Origin: Symsagittifera roscoffensis
Taxonomy: Eukaryota > Xenacoelomorpha > Acoela > Convolutidae
Direction: 5' to 3'
DNA length: 64,000 nucleotides
Assembly: GCF_963678635.1 (NCBI RefSeq)
Contig: NC_087064.1
Coordinates: 75,482,213 to 75,546,212, forward strand
Shown: positions 34,316-46,400 of the stretch, piece by piece
Layout: every line of letters starts with the position of its first letter
Numbering within the stretch: position 1 is the first letter of the stretch
Program-made: the position numbers and the translations under genes
The notes under the pieces: generated by a model
Seen by the model: only the letters and a program-made list of their open reading frames with translations
Database searches by the model: none
What the model was told of the DNA's origin: nothing

Positions 34316-34726
34316 TTGCCGAAAAATACTATGGCAACATTAAAAAAACATCTTGATGAAAATGGTCGTCTAACACAAGATCAACACGAAGTCGCTTTTA
34401 AAACAATTCATTCAAAGGAGGTGAAAAACTACGTTTCCAAACATCGCTCTAAGCTTACGGGCTCTCAAACTCCAAAAATAGCTTCAGAAGAAAACAGCTT
34501 TCCCAGAAGTTCACGACATAATCTTGCTCAACTTCGCTGTGGATATAACACGCAATTGAATAGCTATCTGTCAAGATTGGACAAAAATGATTGCTCAAAC
34601 TGTAACGCTAGTCCGCATGACATACACCAGCTCTTCAACTGCCCATTGAAACCAACATCTCTTAAGCTTGACGACCTGTGGGACAACCCCGTTGCAGTCG
34701 CAAAATGGCTCAATTTACCAACATAA
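34316..34726 (+). pseudogene. LINE C-terminal fragment
   Basis: 136 codons containing RHNLAQLRCGYNTQLNSYLS, CSNCNASPHDIHQLFNCP and AVAKWLNL. This is the usual C-terminal zinc-knuckle (CxxC-H-C) and WL tail downstream of the RT in Jockey/I-type LINEs. It is the longest intact piece of the element. Confidence 0.65.
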
Positions 34727-34937
34727 TGGGGCACATTAGGAGTTATTCGCAGTTCTCTGTACTTAAAAAAACTGCCCGCTGAAACTGGGCATGCTCGGTT
34801 CTCAGTATAAAAAATTGCCCGCTAGAACGGGTTACTGTTTACTCAGTACTGTCAGAAGGGGGCCTTTCTGCTCTTAGCGAACCCTGGGAAAGCCACAGTT
34901 ACTGTTTTACGGACGAAACGAAACAATCAATCAATCT

Positions 34938-36197
34938 CCACAATCTTTGTTTGTGGAGTACTGAAAATAAACGGCAATGAAGAAGCGAATTGTACGCCCC
35001 TTCTTTTGCAGCTACAAACAACAAGTTAAGTCACAGGTGCAGTAATTAGTTTTTTGTCCGTATTTATTCTTGTGTTTTGGTGTGTGTTTCTGTTGAGTTA
35101 TGCCTTATAAACTTTTATCCGGACCGCTTGATTCCTAATAACTGGACTATGAAACGTTTATTGTTGCCCCTACAATTCAAAATTATAAAGTTACCACAAA
35201 AGTACACGTTTTTATAGAACAAATTATCTTACAAATAGCAGGGTAGTTTTCGAGAAAAAAGAAAGAAACTTAAAAAAAAACAGCCAAAGTTCAAAAGCTA
35301 GACTTTTTCGTACACCATATTTTTTTCTTCACAAAATGCAGAACTCTTTACGTCGAGAAGATTCCCGCAATCTGTTCTCTCAACCATTAGCACCAAAATT
35401 CCCATTAGCAGAGCATTTTTTGGTAAATAACTTCAATTGACTTTTCAGGACTCCTCGTAGTGGTAAGCCCGCTTGCTCCTACGTATGTACAATTACTAAT
35501 CTATGGTGACTGGGCAATTGAAAAGCAAGCCTGTTCTATAAAGAGGTATCAACAGCTAATTTGATGAGCCTATTGACTTCTGGATTTCAGTTTCAACCAA
35601 TGTCAAATTAAATGTATATCACTATTAATGCTCTGACATTTTATCGTCCGCCAAAATAACTCGACAGAATGACATTCGTTTGCTCACTTAAATTCTAAGC
35701 AAAATGGATCTCATGAAAGTTCAATTGCCCCTTGGCACGTTTCCGATCAAATTTCTTAATTTATTTGGTATTTCGATTACATTCATCAAATTTTCAGAGT
35801 AGGTTAGCTTGGCCATTTATGCATCTGTTTTTATATCTTTCAGCTTTAAAAACAATAGGCAATGATTGACGGGTAAATTCCATGACATTTTTAGAATTTT
35901 GCGAGGGGAAAGGCCAAATTGATTTTCCAAGCTATCAAAAAATTCGCAGACAAGTTCTTAAAAAATGACCAAATTTGTTCACACTTGAAAGGCGTTGAAC
36001 AAAAAAATGATTTTTCGTTTTTCGGTGTCGGATCCATCTCAAAATTTGAAATTAAAGATTTTTCCAGTTTAAGTCATTCAGTCCACAATAGATACCGAAA
36101 AATAGTTGAAAATGCAGTAAAGCAGATCCATTAAAGTTTCTCCGCTTAACTTTTATTTCGCATTGGCTAGGCTAATAATCTCCCAGTTCATTGCCCA
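34938..36197. other. Intergenic upstream of the SLC22-like gene
   Basis: AT-rich, no gene. A short stretch around 35870-36070 (GATTTTCCAAGCTATC, GGTGTCGGATCCATCTC) weakly resembles hAT-MITE interior. No TATA box or other promoter element stands out before 36198. Confidence 0.35.
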
Positions 36198-39100
36198 ATG
36201 ATAGCCAATCAAGACGACAGCAGAACTTATTATACTGTCAATGGGCTGATCGATTCTCTAGGCGGTTATGGTCGCTTCCAAATTACATGGACCATAATCA
36301 TGATGTTCCTTCCACTTACAGTTTGTTTTGTCTCAACCAATACGTTCTCACTTCAGTATTTAGAAGTGCCTGAAAGTATGGACAGTGAACAAATAGTTTC
36401 CTGCGTGAACGAATCGAAGTTCTTTCAAACCGAAAATGGCACGTTCGAAATGGTAGCCGAAGACATGTATTCCACAGCCACTGAAGAATTCGGATTATAT
36501 TGCGACCGTGAAATTTGGATCCCAATAGTAGCAGCTGTTTTCTTTGTGGGTCAGGCAGTTGGCGCGCTCACAGCTGGTCAGATATCCGATAACTTCGGAC
36601 GTCGCCCAGCTCTAATCGTTTCGGAACTTTTCTTGAACGTTCCTGCCTTACTCTCAGGTTTTTTCGACTCTTTTCCATTTTTCGTAGTATGTCGATTTTT
36701 AAGCGGCGCCGGCTACTCTGCATGTTATATAATAGTGTACAGTATACTATTTGAAATGGTTCCTTCAGAACACGTGATCCTTTTAGGTCTAGGTTATGAA
36801 GCAGTTTTTAACCTCGGAACAACATTACTAGCCGTTGCTGCATTTTTTATTAGAGATTGGAGGTGGCTGCAACTTTTTGTTTCTGTGCTAGCTTTACCTT
36901 CCATATTTATTCCATTTTGGTCACCCGAAAGTCTACGATGGCTGGTCACTTCAGGGAAGTTTAAAAAGGCAAAGCAATTAGCAAAACGACAAGCAAAAGC
37001 AAACCAAATTCGAAGCACAAAATATGATAGAATCATAGATGCAATTTTCTATCAGAAGTATCAAGTTATGAGTGAACGATCCGACGACAGCATTGGATCA
37101 TGGTTCTTCATTGTCCAAATTTTGAAAATGAAGAAATTGCAAGTCTGGGTGCTGATTTTGGCGCTTTGTTGGTTCGTTCTATCAAGTGCCTATTTTGGAA
37201 TCATCGGAAGCATAGTTCCAGGTAAGGTCCGACAATTAATTGTCAGTATGTGTTGCTCGCACATACACAAAATTAGCCAGAAATAGTATTAGACAAATGC
37301 ATTTTTTTGCTCCGACCACTGTAAGTAAGGAGAAACTTTGTCTCTGGACGTGCTTCATCTTTATAGAAAAAAATTCCACGCACAATCAAGAAACATGCAT
37401 AATCATTAGAATGGGTCGAGTTACATATCATATTGTAAACATAAACAGGTTTATTGTAAAACATTAATGAAGAAAAACTCTTTAAAATGTCACATGAATT
37501 AATAAAGTAAGATTTGTTTCACAAAATTTGGACCTAAAAATACCTTCCTTGAAAATGGGTTACTCTCTACTCTGCTAGACTATTTTATCAAAATTTAACC
37601 CAAAAACTACTTTGTCAATTTACCAACAAATTATACCAAAAAGAGCCTGAGATCAACAAAATTTAGAGTAATATTTTAAACGTTTTTAAACCTAAAGATA
37701 GGCATTTAAGGAAAGAACAAGACTGCTTGTATATCAGGGTAAAGCCCTGAATGTTCCGATTGTCCCTTAATTCATATCGAATAGTTTTTGGGAAGAGAAA
37801 ATATTGACAAAATATATAAATTTTGGACAACATCAAAGTTTAAAATTAGCTAGCCTCGATTCAATTTGCTAGCCTCAATTCAATTTGGAACAATTATTTT
37901 GAGCGGGATAATTCGCCACGCATAAATAATTCGCGTTACGCTCTCAGCATTATGAATAAAACCTTTTCTAAGCGCACATAATTTAGTCCAGAAATTTGCA
38001 AATTTGGCAATTTTCAAACCCTCAGAACTTTACAAAAATTATCGGCGGAGAAACATCTTTTTTATTTGAACTCAGGTAGTCGATATCTTCAATGGGGTAT
38101 AAAAAAACTTTGTTGAAAATAATTATTTCGATCTGTGAAAATTGACTGAATAAAAAAAACACACCGAGCATAAATATTCCGTTTAATTCGAAAGTCGGAA
38201 CAAAAACAGCAGATTTTGGCTATCGGACAACGATACATGTTCGTTAACAAACTTTGTACAAACTACCTTTTTTGAAATTTGTTTGGGTAAATGAGAAGCT
38301 CCTTTTGGTCGAGGTAGTTATTGCATAAACTTTGTTTTTGATCAAAAACAATCCAAAAATTTCCAATGTTAAGGAAATATATTGAGTCCAACTAAACATA
38401 ACAGGAAAGATAGAAATGCAAAAATTGCAAAGAAATCTATTTGGGCGTAACCGGCTAGCCTTGTTTCTGATCTGGAAAATTTGTTATCAGTCCAGCGAAT
38501 TGGTTTTTCTCAAATCTCGTATAAATTTTCAAAAAAATGTTCACAAAGGATATATCATGTTAATTTTGCAATCGGAACATCAGTCTATTTTCAAGGTAGC
38601 GTGAAATATTTCTTCAAATCCTATTCTTTGTTGAAAAACGGAACAAAAATAAAGCTGCGCAATCATTTTCACGATTTTATGCCAGCCAAGAAAGGGATTT
38701 ATGAGTGGTTACAAACGTAACCAGCTATTTAAGAAGGAAGTTCTTGTTCAATTTCCGCTGAAGTAGCTCTTTTTTTTTCAGGCGACACATTTCTCAACGT
38801 GGCAATATCAGGATTGTTGCCGCTGCTCTCTTTCCCTCTTTTCTACCCAATCGCAGTCAGATTCGGACGCAAGCCAGTCCTAGTGGCATCTCTGATTCTC
38901 TGTGGCACATCATCCGCAGTAATCAGCTTCACGTACTACCAATCAGACATCGCCACTCAGTTTCTGGCTCATTTTGGACGTCTTCTCACCGTCTGCAGTT
39001 TCTCAATTAACTATGTTTACACGTTAGAGCTCATACCGACTTCAGTCCGCGCTTCTGGATTAGCGTTCTGTTCCGCTTTTGGACGCTTTGGCGCTTTTAT

Positions 39101-39359
39101 CACTCCGTGGGTTGCAGCTTTAAGCACGGCGTTCTGGGAACCCACTGCGTTTCTAGTGTATGGTTTACTTCTCACACTAGGTGGCTTTATGGCCGCCTTT
39201 TATCTACCCGAGACTTTAAATGCGCCCATTATGGACACACTTGAAGAAACACAACAGTTCGCTTCTAGCATGGACGACAGTGAAAGACATCACCTGCTGG
39301 CATTTAGTTACACAAAATCAGTCAACTACAGGAAACCCGTAATTTCAAACCTAAATTGA
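36198..39359 (+). CDS. SLC22-like organic ion transporter (MFS)
   Basis: Two exons, 36198-37221 and 38782-39359, 533 residues. The donor is CCAG|GTAAGG and the acceptor is a T-rich tract ending CAG; the intron is phase 1 and the joined frame reads through cleanly. The protein has the major-facilitator layout: TM1 near residues 31-55, a large extracellular loop with cysteines, then the A-motif equivalent GQISDNFGRRP between TM2 and TM3. The SPESLRWLVTSGKFKKA stretch precedes the central cytosolic loop, and YPIAVRFGRKPVLVASL forms the second-half A-motif. The YTLELIPTSVRASG and FYLPETLNAP segments are typical of SLC22 carriers (OCT/OAT/OCTN). Substrate cannot be told from sequence. The ATG choice fits usual SLC22 length. 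The intron holds HINE copies. Confidence 0.85.
37306..38463 (+). mobile_element. Diverged HINE family B copy in the SLC22 intron, interrupted by a family A copy
   Basis: A family B-like 5' end (TTTTTTGCTCCGACCACTG) begins near 37304, with CATAATCATTAGAATGGGTC and TTACATATCATATTG following. A family B-like 3' end, GGGCGTAACCGGCTAGCCTTG, sits at 38443-38463. A complete family A copy lies between, consistent with nested insertion. Confidence 0.35.
37718..38203 (-). mobile_element. HINE-like element, family A (complete), in the SLC22 intron
   Basis: From CAAGACTGCTTGTATATCAG (hairpin CAGGGTAAAGCCCTG) and ATGTTCCGATTGTCC to CGAAAGTCGGAACAA, reverse orientation. The interior is diverged from the 16065 copy and resembles the variant at 27970-28310 and 55989-56225 (TAATTCGCCACGCATA). 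Confidence 0.65.
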
Positions 39360-39774
39360 CCTCAATGGTATCATCCAGTTGCTTCTAACCCTTCAATTTA
39401 TTAGCTTACTCATTCACGTAAAAAAAACTAGAAAATGGTAAAATGCAAAAAAGAGTTGTTTGCTGCTTTATTTCCTTGATTTAAATTATCATCCTGCACC
39501 GTATGAGAAATAAGTATTTTTCAAATTAATCCCTGAAAAAATAAGACGCACTTGGAATTAATATGCTCAGTAATAACTTCTCTAAAATTCATCAATAAGT
39601 CATAAGTCTAATCAGAAATTTTATTTTGTAATCCAGCCGATCAATGAAGACAAAGATGAATTAAATGACCAAAAATTAATATTCATTTGCTATCCAAATC
39701 AACAGTTTTCGATCCAGACAATTTTGGTTACACTAAACGACCTTGTGTTTCAATTTGAATAATATGCTTCAGAT

Positions 39775-40051
39775 GGGGTTTAGGAACTTAGATGACAGGA
39801 AATTAGACGATCAGAAAGTAACGGAATTTAGACAAAAACTTGCGTGCAAATTGTGTAAAACTTGTTTACAGACTTAAATTAACTTTTGACTGAGTAAATA
39901 CTGGTTGTCCAATTTAGACAACTTGCATGCAAATTGCGTGAATTTTGTTTACAGGCTTAAATTAACTTTTTGCGGAGTAAATACTAGTTGTCCGTAAATT
40001 CCGTTTCTTTACGGTCGTCTAATTTGCTTGTCGTCTAATTTCCTAGGCCCC
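39775..40051. mobile_element. MITE with 9-bp target duplication (MULE-like)
   Basis: 277 bp with long inverted ends: GGGGTTTAGGAACTTAGATG at the left, and GTCGTCTAATTTCCTAGGCC then CC at the right. Perfect 9-bp duplications GCTTCAGAT lie at 39766-39774 and 40052-40060. A 9-bp duplication is characteristic of Mutator-like elements. The interior carries a partial tandem duplication (AGTAAATACTGGTTGTCC and AGTAAATACTAGTTGTCC). A second copy is at 50262. Confidence 0.8.
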
Positions 40052-40094
40052 GCTTCAGATAATCAAAAAAGAAGTATAGATAGTTTTATCAAAA

Positions 40095-40835
40095 CTATCT
40101 TCTTCCAGGAAAATGTTTGCGTGATTTCTGAGCAGATTTGGTGGCTCTATTTTTCAGTCTCTTTTTGCTCTCTCTTTCTAATCCCTTTTTAACAAGCGCT
40201 TCCTTTACAAGTTCTTTGAGTTTGTTTTTCTTTAGATAGAAAGGCTTTTTCCCATCTTCGAGTTGCGCGATTTGCTCATCTAGATTTTTCGATACAATTT
40301 CTCTCGTAACTTCTCGTTTATTCCTCGACCTTTTCTCCTCTTTAAACTTCTGAACAAGCCGAGAAATGTGCTGTTTTTCATCGTCTGTTTTCGCTTTTTT
40401 CTGCTGCTTTTGAAGCTCTTTTAATTCTTGCTCTTTAATTTCGCTGAGGAATTTGTAATTCTCATCAAAAAACTCTTCATTGAAGGTTCCCGAGAGGTCA
40501 TCGAACCTTGGATCACGGCTCAAAGATACTTTACTCTGCTGTTTCTGCGCTTTCCTTGTCGCCTCATATTTATAAGATTTAGGCTTCGAGTAAATCGGCT
40601 CCTCTGTAGGTGCATGTTTGTCAAACTTTCTCTCAACGAGCGATGTTTTTGGTTTCTTAGTCCTCGGCGCATGATCGCTATTTCCAGTGTGAGTAATTTG
40701 TTGATGTGCTCTTTTGCTTGAAAAGGAAGTCAGTGTTTTTCGAGCTGACGTATAATTGGACAGAATTTCTTCTAAGGGGACGTCGGCGAGTTGAGAGGAT
40801 AATCTGTAATCTGATGTCATGAAATCTTTTGCCAT
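40095..40835 (-). CDS. RRP36: RRP36, ribosomal RNA processing protein 36
   Basis: A single 247-codon frame (246 residues, ATG to TAA) close to the usual length of metazoan RRP36. The diagnostic block RDPRFDDLSGTFNEEFFDEN is present at about residue 107, followed by YKFLSEIKEQE. A long Lys/Glu-rich helical region follows, then the conserved KPFYLKKNKLKELVKEA and a basic tail (KSRKHFPGRR). RRP36 is a nucleolar component of the early small-subunit (90S) pre-ribosome, needed for cleavages that release 18S rRNA. The gene is intronless and lies 1.3 kb downstream of TICRR on the same strand. Its 3' end lies 44 bp from the MITE at 39775, and it converges with the SLC22-like gene. Confidence 0.93.
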   Translation of the reverse strand: MAKDFMTSDYRLSSQLADVPLEEILSNYTSARKTLTSFSSKRAHQQITHTGNSDHAPRTKKPKTSLVERKFDKHAPTEEPIYSKPKSYKYEATRKAQKQQSKVSLSRDPRFDDLSGTFNEEFFDENYKFLSEIKEQELKELQKQQKKAKTDDEKQHISRLVQKFKEEKRSRNKREVTREIVSKNLDEQIAQLEDGKKPFYLKKNKLKELVKEALVKKGLERESKKRLKNRATKSAQKSRKHFPGRR

Positions 40836-41109
40836 ATTTGCTGAAAAAGTTTTCTGTAATTGTCAATGTAATTTTATGTACGACACAATTATTTAATGCA
40901 TCCCGTTTGTTTTGCACCCGCAGTTAAGTGTAGGTTCAATCGTGATTTTAAACTTAATTCACCATGTTGAAGAAAGCTGTCTAAGAAGTAACGCTTTTTT
41001 TTGGATAAATTTGAATTTATCTCAGCGCTTTTATTAACAAAGCGAAGAAGACTATTTTCCTTCACTTACTTTTTTATCTCGCAAAAAATATTCAATGCCA
41101 AAAATGATA

Positions 41110-41656
41110 GACAGACGAATCGCTAAAAAAATTGGTTTGTGAAGGCGAAAGACAAACCCTTGAGGTCTTTAGGGATTTTGTTTTTCCGATTTCTCGGCGA
41201 TGTAAAAAAATGTCTTATAGATTGAGTTTTTTCTGATACCATACACTTTGGCTTGTATTATATCAACTCCGATGAAGTTTTAGTTTAAATTTTTGAACAA
41301 CCAGTTTTGCAAACTTAAATTAAGGCTTTTCAGCAACTGAATACCTTACTAATAATTCTGGCTTCGTTTCCTCTTTCTTCTCCCTGCATGCACAAAATCG
41401 ATACAAATTTTGGGGAAAAATAGTTTTTTTTTAAATGACTGTTGTTGGAACCGTCTCTGCTTTTTGCACAGGAACCGGATTCAGTTGTTCATCTAAACTA
41501 AAACTTCATCGGAATTGATATAATATATCAGAGAAACTGGAATCAATAAGGTAATTTTTGAAATTATCGGGAAATCTGAAAAACAAAATGCATAAAGACC
41601 TTAGGGATTTGTCTATCTTTCGCTTTCACAAACCGATTTTTTAGGGATTCGTCTGG
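41110..41656. repeat. Long imperfect inverted repeat (foldback)
   Basis: Arms at about 41110-41295 and 41488-41656 are inverse copies with small indels: GACGAATCGCTAAAAAAATT against AATTGCG-type inverse, GGTTTGTGAAGGCGAAAGA, and CCGATGAAGTTTTAGTTTA at the inner ends. The loop contains a family B-like 3' end (GGAACCGTCTCTGCTTTTTG and CACAGGAACCGG). It lies between RRP36 and TICRR. Confidence 0.65.
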
Positions 41657-42116
41657 GCAGGGATTCCTTATTAGGGATTCCTATAGAAAAGTCTTCGCTA
41701 CGTAGCTCAAAATTCTGATACCAAACTTGACACTCTACGAACTTCCTTGGAGTAGTCCAAATCGGCTACAGATCCAGACTCTATACAATTGTTCCTTCCC
41801 ACCCCCGGTGGTCTGTCTGAACAATAAAACTGCACAGCACCGGATCAGGGACGAATTAGAGTTTCATCATCAATTATTCAGTCTAATAATAGAAACACAA
41901 TTTTTTTCTGCCCTAGATTCCTAAAGATAAACGGATAAAGGATGGATACCATTATTTGATATCTCCCTACAATATATACTGAACTATTGTTCAATGAAAA
42001 ATTTCAGCGAAATGTCTCTAATTCTTTTTTAACAAATAACAAACTTTTTAAATCAAAAATATTCAAATGTCAATACTTTTATGATCACTAAATGTGTAAA
42101 CAATCAACAAATACAA
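41657..42116. other. 3' flank of TICRR
   Basis: No gene seen. There is a short GC-richer patch at 41720-41850 with no supported exon. No canonical AATAAA was found on the minus strand just after the TICRR stop. Confidence 0.3.
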
Positions 42117-43468
42117 TTAAGAAGGCGAAGCTGTAGAAAAATCAGGTGATTTAATTGGGTTTTTGAGGAGTTCATCCAAAGCTTTCGACAAATTTCCACA
42201 TTTACTGTTACCAGAACTCCTTGATGTTTGACTGGAATAATTATCTCCTCTTTGCGAATTTAGAATTGAGTTTGAGGAGAATTTATGGTTTACAGGAGAC
42301 GGCGAGCACAGATCAATTCCTTTTATTTCATATTCGGGAGAGTCATTTACCAATGGAAGTTTCTTACGCAGTTTGAACCCCAAGTCACCAGAATACCCAG
42401 TTCGATCCTCGTCCATGTCCATAGATTGTTTAACTTTTTCGTCTTCCAATTCTTTCTCTTTGACTAGTTCAGAGAGGAAATCCATTGAAAGACTATCCTC
42501 GCAAAATATCTTATATATTGTAGTAGGCTTATCATCGTGAAACGAACTTTGAGCTCTAAATTTCTTGGGCGACGCAGCAGCTGAACTTTTCTTTGCAAAC
42601 AATGATTTTCTTACATTATGTGTTGGCTTCTCTTTTGAAGCCGAAGTCATTTTGACATTTCTAAACTGGTGAATTTTTGTAGTCGAACGAGTTAAATGAT
42701 CGTTTAGAGGTTGATTTTCTTTATCAGATGTAAAGCATTCGGAAACTTTTGTGTCGATAAGTGACAGCGTTTCAACTCCGTGGATGGCCTGGATATTTTT
42801 ACCTCCACTTTTTTGAATAGGGAATATCCCTCGCAACGGCGTATCACTTGCATCTACTCCGTCAGAATCGATAGATTTGCAATCATCGAAATTCATTTCC
42901 GACTTGGCCGGAGTAAAAATTAATTCCGAAACTTTCCCATTCTCATTTGGTTTGAAAATGATGCTATATGGGGAAAATTCAAATCCTTTTACGCTTTTTT
43001 GATCGTCTGGAGTCAAATCATTGTTATAACTTCTGACCGACTCTGCTTTTAATTTATCGTCTTCTGCAATTTTCGATTTCATGTTCAGATCGAATGATTG
43101 CCTATGAATTGAATTACTACTACTCGTTTTGGCCACCAGGATACTTTTCTCTGCAGAATGCTCTTTCGGCTTGTAGAACGAGTCTCTTCGTTTCAGTGAT
43201 GATCCCGAACCTTCAGTGCTATTTTGCGATAGATTCGACTCGCCTCCGATTGAACTGCGCAGCCTATTGCGTAGTTTCATACCCTCGTGAGAGGTGAAGC
43301 TCTTCGGCATTTTGTTGAACGGGGTCTCTGATACATTCTGCTTTACTCGCTCGTCTTTAGACATCGGCAAAACTGATTGATTCGTACTTTTTGAGTTGTT
43401 AATTTGAAATCTGTTGAGCAGCTTAGCACCAGGTGTTTCCAACACTTTCTTAGTGATTAGTTTCTTTG
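42117..43468 (-). CDS. TICRR: TICRR exon 12, disordered C-terminal region
   Basis: Opens after the acceptor CTATCTGTTTTCAG with AKKLITKKVLETPGAKLL and ends SPDFSTASPS. It is Ser/Lys-rich with several short S/T-P sites (SDTPLRGIFP, CSPSPVNHK). No globular domain is apparent. Upstream sequence to 43508 is open but lies in the intron. Confidence 0.85.
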
Positions 43469-46400
43469 CTGAAAACAGATAGGATGTCAAGAGAAACTCT
43501 TTCATCAAGTTCAGGTTTCAAAACTAGGTCATCAAAAAAAATTTAAAATATAAATACGTGTTTTTCAGTGATGACTGATAAAAAACAATACATGACTCGA
43601 CATTCCTAAAACAACTACCATAGACAGCGAAATGTGGAAACTTAAAGCAAACATTCGCAAACCTTTCTGTTTCTTGGCTGAACTAGTTTTAGTCAATCCA
43701 CTGGCTTTTCTGGTGTTTTCCTTTCCCGGAGTCTTCGAAGCTGATCTCTTACGCTTCTTAGTTTGGCCTCGAGATGCAAAATGAACAGAAGTGTCTTTAT
43801 CTTTTTCTCCAGAAGTGACTAGTTTTCGAAACTTCTTCTGGGCCGATTTCAAAATGGAGGAGGCAAGAGAACTTTCTTTCTTCGCTCCCGATTTGTAAGG
43901 ATCTTTATTGGCAATCCTGTTAGAAGTTCTCGGTTCCTCGGAACTTTTTGCCAAACTGAAACTTTGACTCAACGATCTTTGCAGCATCTTAGATTGCAAT
44001 TTGAACTTTTCCTTCGACTGCACTGGTTTTTCTAACTTTGCGATTAACTTCGAAGGTCCCGGCAAAATCTTCGCTAGAGGCTCGCATTTGTCACTTGAGT
44101 CTGACCGTCCAAAATCCGAATTCCTTGAATCCTTTCTGGTCGATCCTTGAGACCTGGATATTGGTTCCTCCACGAGGTAACGAATCGAAGAACTGCTATG
44201 AGTTGAAAACCTGTTCTTACATCTAGAACACAAATGTCGTAATCTACGTGTCAATTGGAACCTGATCTAAACTACATTTTATGATTGGATAAATTAGATA
44301 TTTTACCAATGTAAAGTATTTAATATTAACCAATCATGATCCATCTAACTAACAATCCACTTATTTGTAAGTGCTGAAATTACTTGTAATTTCAGCACCA
44401 GAGAGATTTGAATTTAACTTAGAAATTAGTTGAACTCTCCCGAGTACTTCAGCAGCCGCAATAAACCAGTATACCCTAGATCTATTGAGCCTAGCAGAGA
44501 CTAGTTAAACAACCTGAGACTAGATAGTATAAGAGTAAGATTAGGATCGGTATTAGACTAAGAAGTTGCACGAATCTATCCGGCCGAAAATAAGATAGCG
44601 TTAGCGTGACGAGCAGACGGTGTACCCTATCCGAAATTACTCTATGAGTTATACCCATCGGTCCTAACTCATCTGGTGCAATGATAAAATTTCACGAAAA
44701 ATATTTTATACAATCAATACCATATGAACAAGTAAATCCATTACGAAAAATAAGTTCTAATTTTCGAAACATTCATAATATAGAAAATAAATTAACACGT
44801 TTTCAAATATATCAAGAAACAGAACTTGCATGTAAATACAGAAACCCACTTCACAAAACACAATACTCTGAAATATTAGTTGAATACGAAAATGGATTCG
44901 ACATGACCACTGGAAAAATAAAAGCCGACCCATACGCCACAAGTCATCCCCTAAACGAAGGAACATCATATATACCAGTTAATTTTCAAAAGAATACAGG
45001 TCAACCTGGTGGACATTTAAAGCCCCAAGACGATCACAGCACACGTTTACAAGAACTATCCCTAATGAATAGTACATATTTTGGTAATATCCACTATGAT
45101 ATTCACTTGGATATGAAACTAGACTACACGATTAGCCGAATTTTTCAAGAAATGTCACTCTCCGAATTAGAAACACTACACCAACTATGCGAATTAGAAA
45201 GAACACAAATATTACAATCACTCGCACTAGCAGTATTAAAAATACCCTATGCAGGATATTTACTATCAGGAAATAGATCAAATTTTTTAGACTATGAAGG
45301 AAACATCTTATGGTTTTATACTTGTACTAAAAAAGTATCACCACTATACGTTTTTGAAGATAAACGATGCTATAAAAGAATCCCTATCTTTTATAAGAAT
45401 AAAGTACATTTCGTTGACACACTTTCACGAAGAACCTATTTCTGGGATACCGCAGTTCCATGTGGATCAGAAAATAGCCACAACGTAGTACAACTAAACC
45501 CTGATGAAGATAAATATTACCTTTTCACCCCATATCCCACATTAATGCAATCACTCAAAAAATTTTCACCAGAAAGCATTCGCGCTATCGCTCGAAACCC
45601 AAATATAGACTTACAATCAATAGGAATATACTCAAAATCAGATATTCAACATCACATTAGAACACAACAATTCCAGGAATTATTAACACAAATGGGCACA
45701 ATTCAAAGACAATCAATTGACCAAAACTTACGCAAACTTGCCGAAACCGCAGGATTTGCAGACATCTATACGCAAGACTATAGCGGATATTTTAAGGACA
45801 TTAAAGATTATATATATCTAAACGGTGAAAAATACCGTCCCCAAGATATATCACCTATCAATATTTTTAGCTTTGTTACACTTAAGAATGAAATTCTTGA
45901 TTTTCTAGGATGGCCCTACTACATCTTAGAAAAACTGACTATTTTATACGCAATGTTTAACTTTATTGGATTTCTTTTTTCACTCTTAAAAGGAATCTAT
46001 AACACATGTGCTATACACACACAAGTCAATAGACAAGCAAGTGTAGCACGCATACTATTTGCAGGATTTTTTGGAATATTTTCTACATCTATAAACAAAA
46101 TTCTTTTAGACGCACAAATAAAAGAATATAACACAAAAATAGCAACAAGACAGAACACATACGACGAAGAACATAACAATGCAGACACAACACCAACAGC
46201 ACCACAGTTACCACCCCTACCACATAACCATCCATTATCCCTAGTCCCACGTAATTTTCGAAATTTAGCCATAAGACATAATAATTTTAGACCAACCATA
46301 TCACAAAGCCCCATCCAACATATAATGCCACACCACTCACAAGATGAAAATACTTATGAACAAATTATAGAACAACCCCATACCACCGCTTTTCAGTCTC

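Larger units (their letters stand above)
31600..34937 (+). mobile_element. Decayed non-LTR retrotransposon (Jockey/I-like group)
   Basis: Pieces of one LINE are readable in order across shifting plus-strand frames. First is a PHD/RING-like segment (LTAGIESNQGP, CSIC). Endonuclease motifs follow: a FNANGL start near 31983 and FGDFNAHN near 32360, with the typical HGRIKKFRPHFPKQA end near 32638. Next is an RT segment (PGNSKDEAKSYQPIALFTP near 33220), then LNYEAPVW near 34055, and the C-terminal zinc-knuckle ORF at 34316. The element ends in CAATCAATCAATC, a simple 3' repeat as in many LINEs. Many stops and frameshifts mean it cannot encode its own retrotransposition proteins. Confidence 0.75.

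Noticed and set aside
35919-36134. 71-codon ORF just before the SLC22-like gene
   Set aside because: It resembles hAT-MITE interior sequence and has no protein motif.
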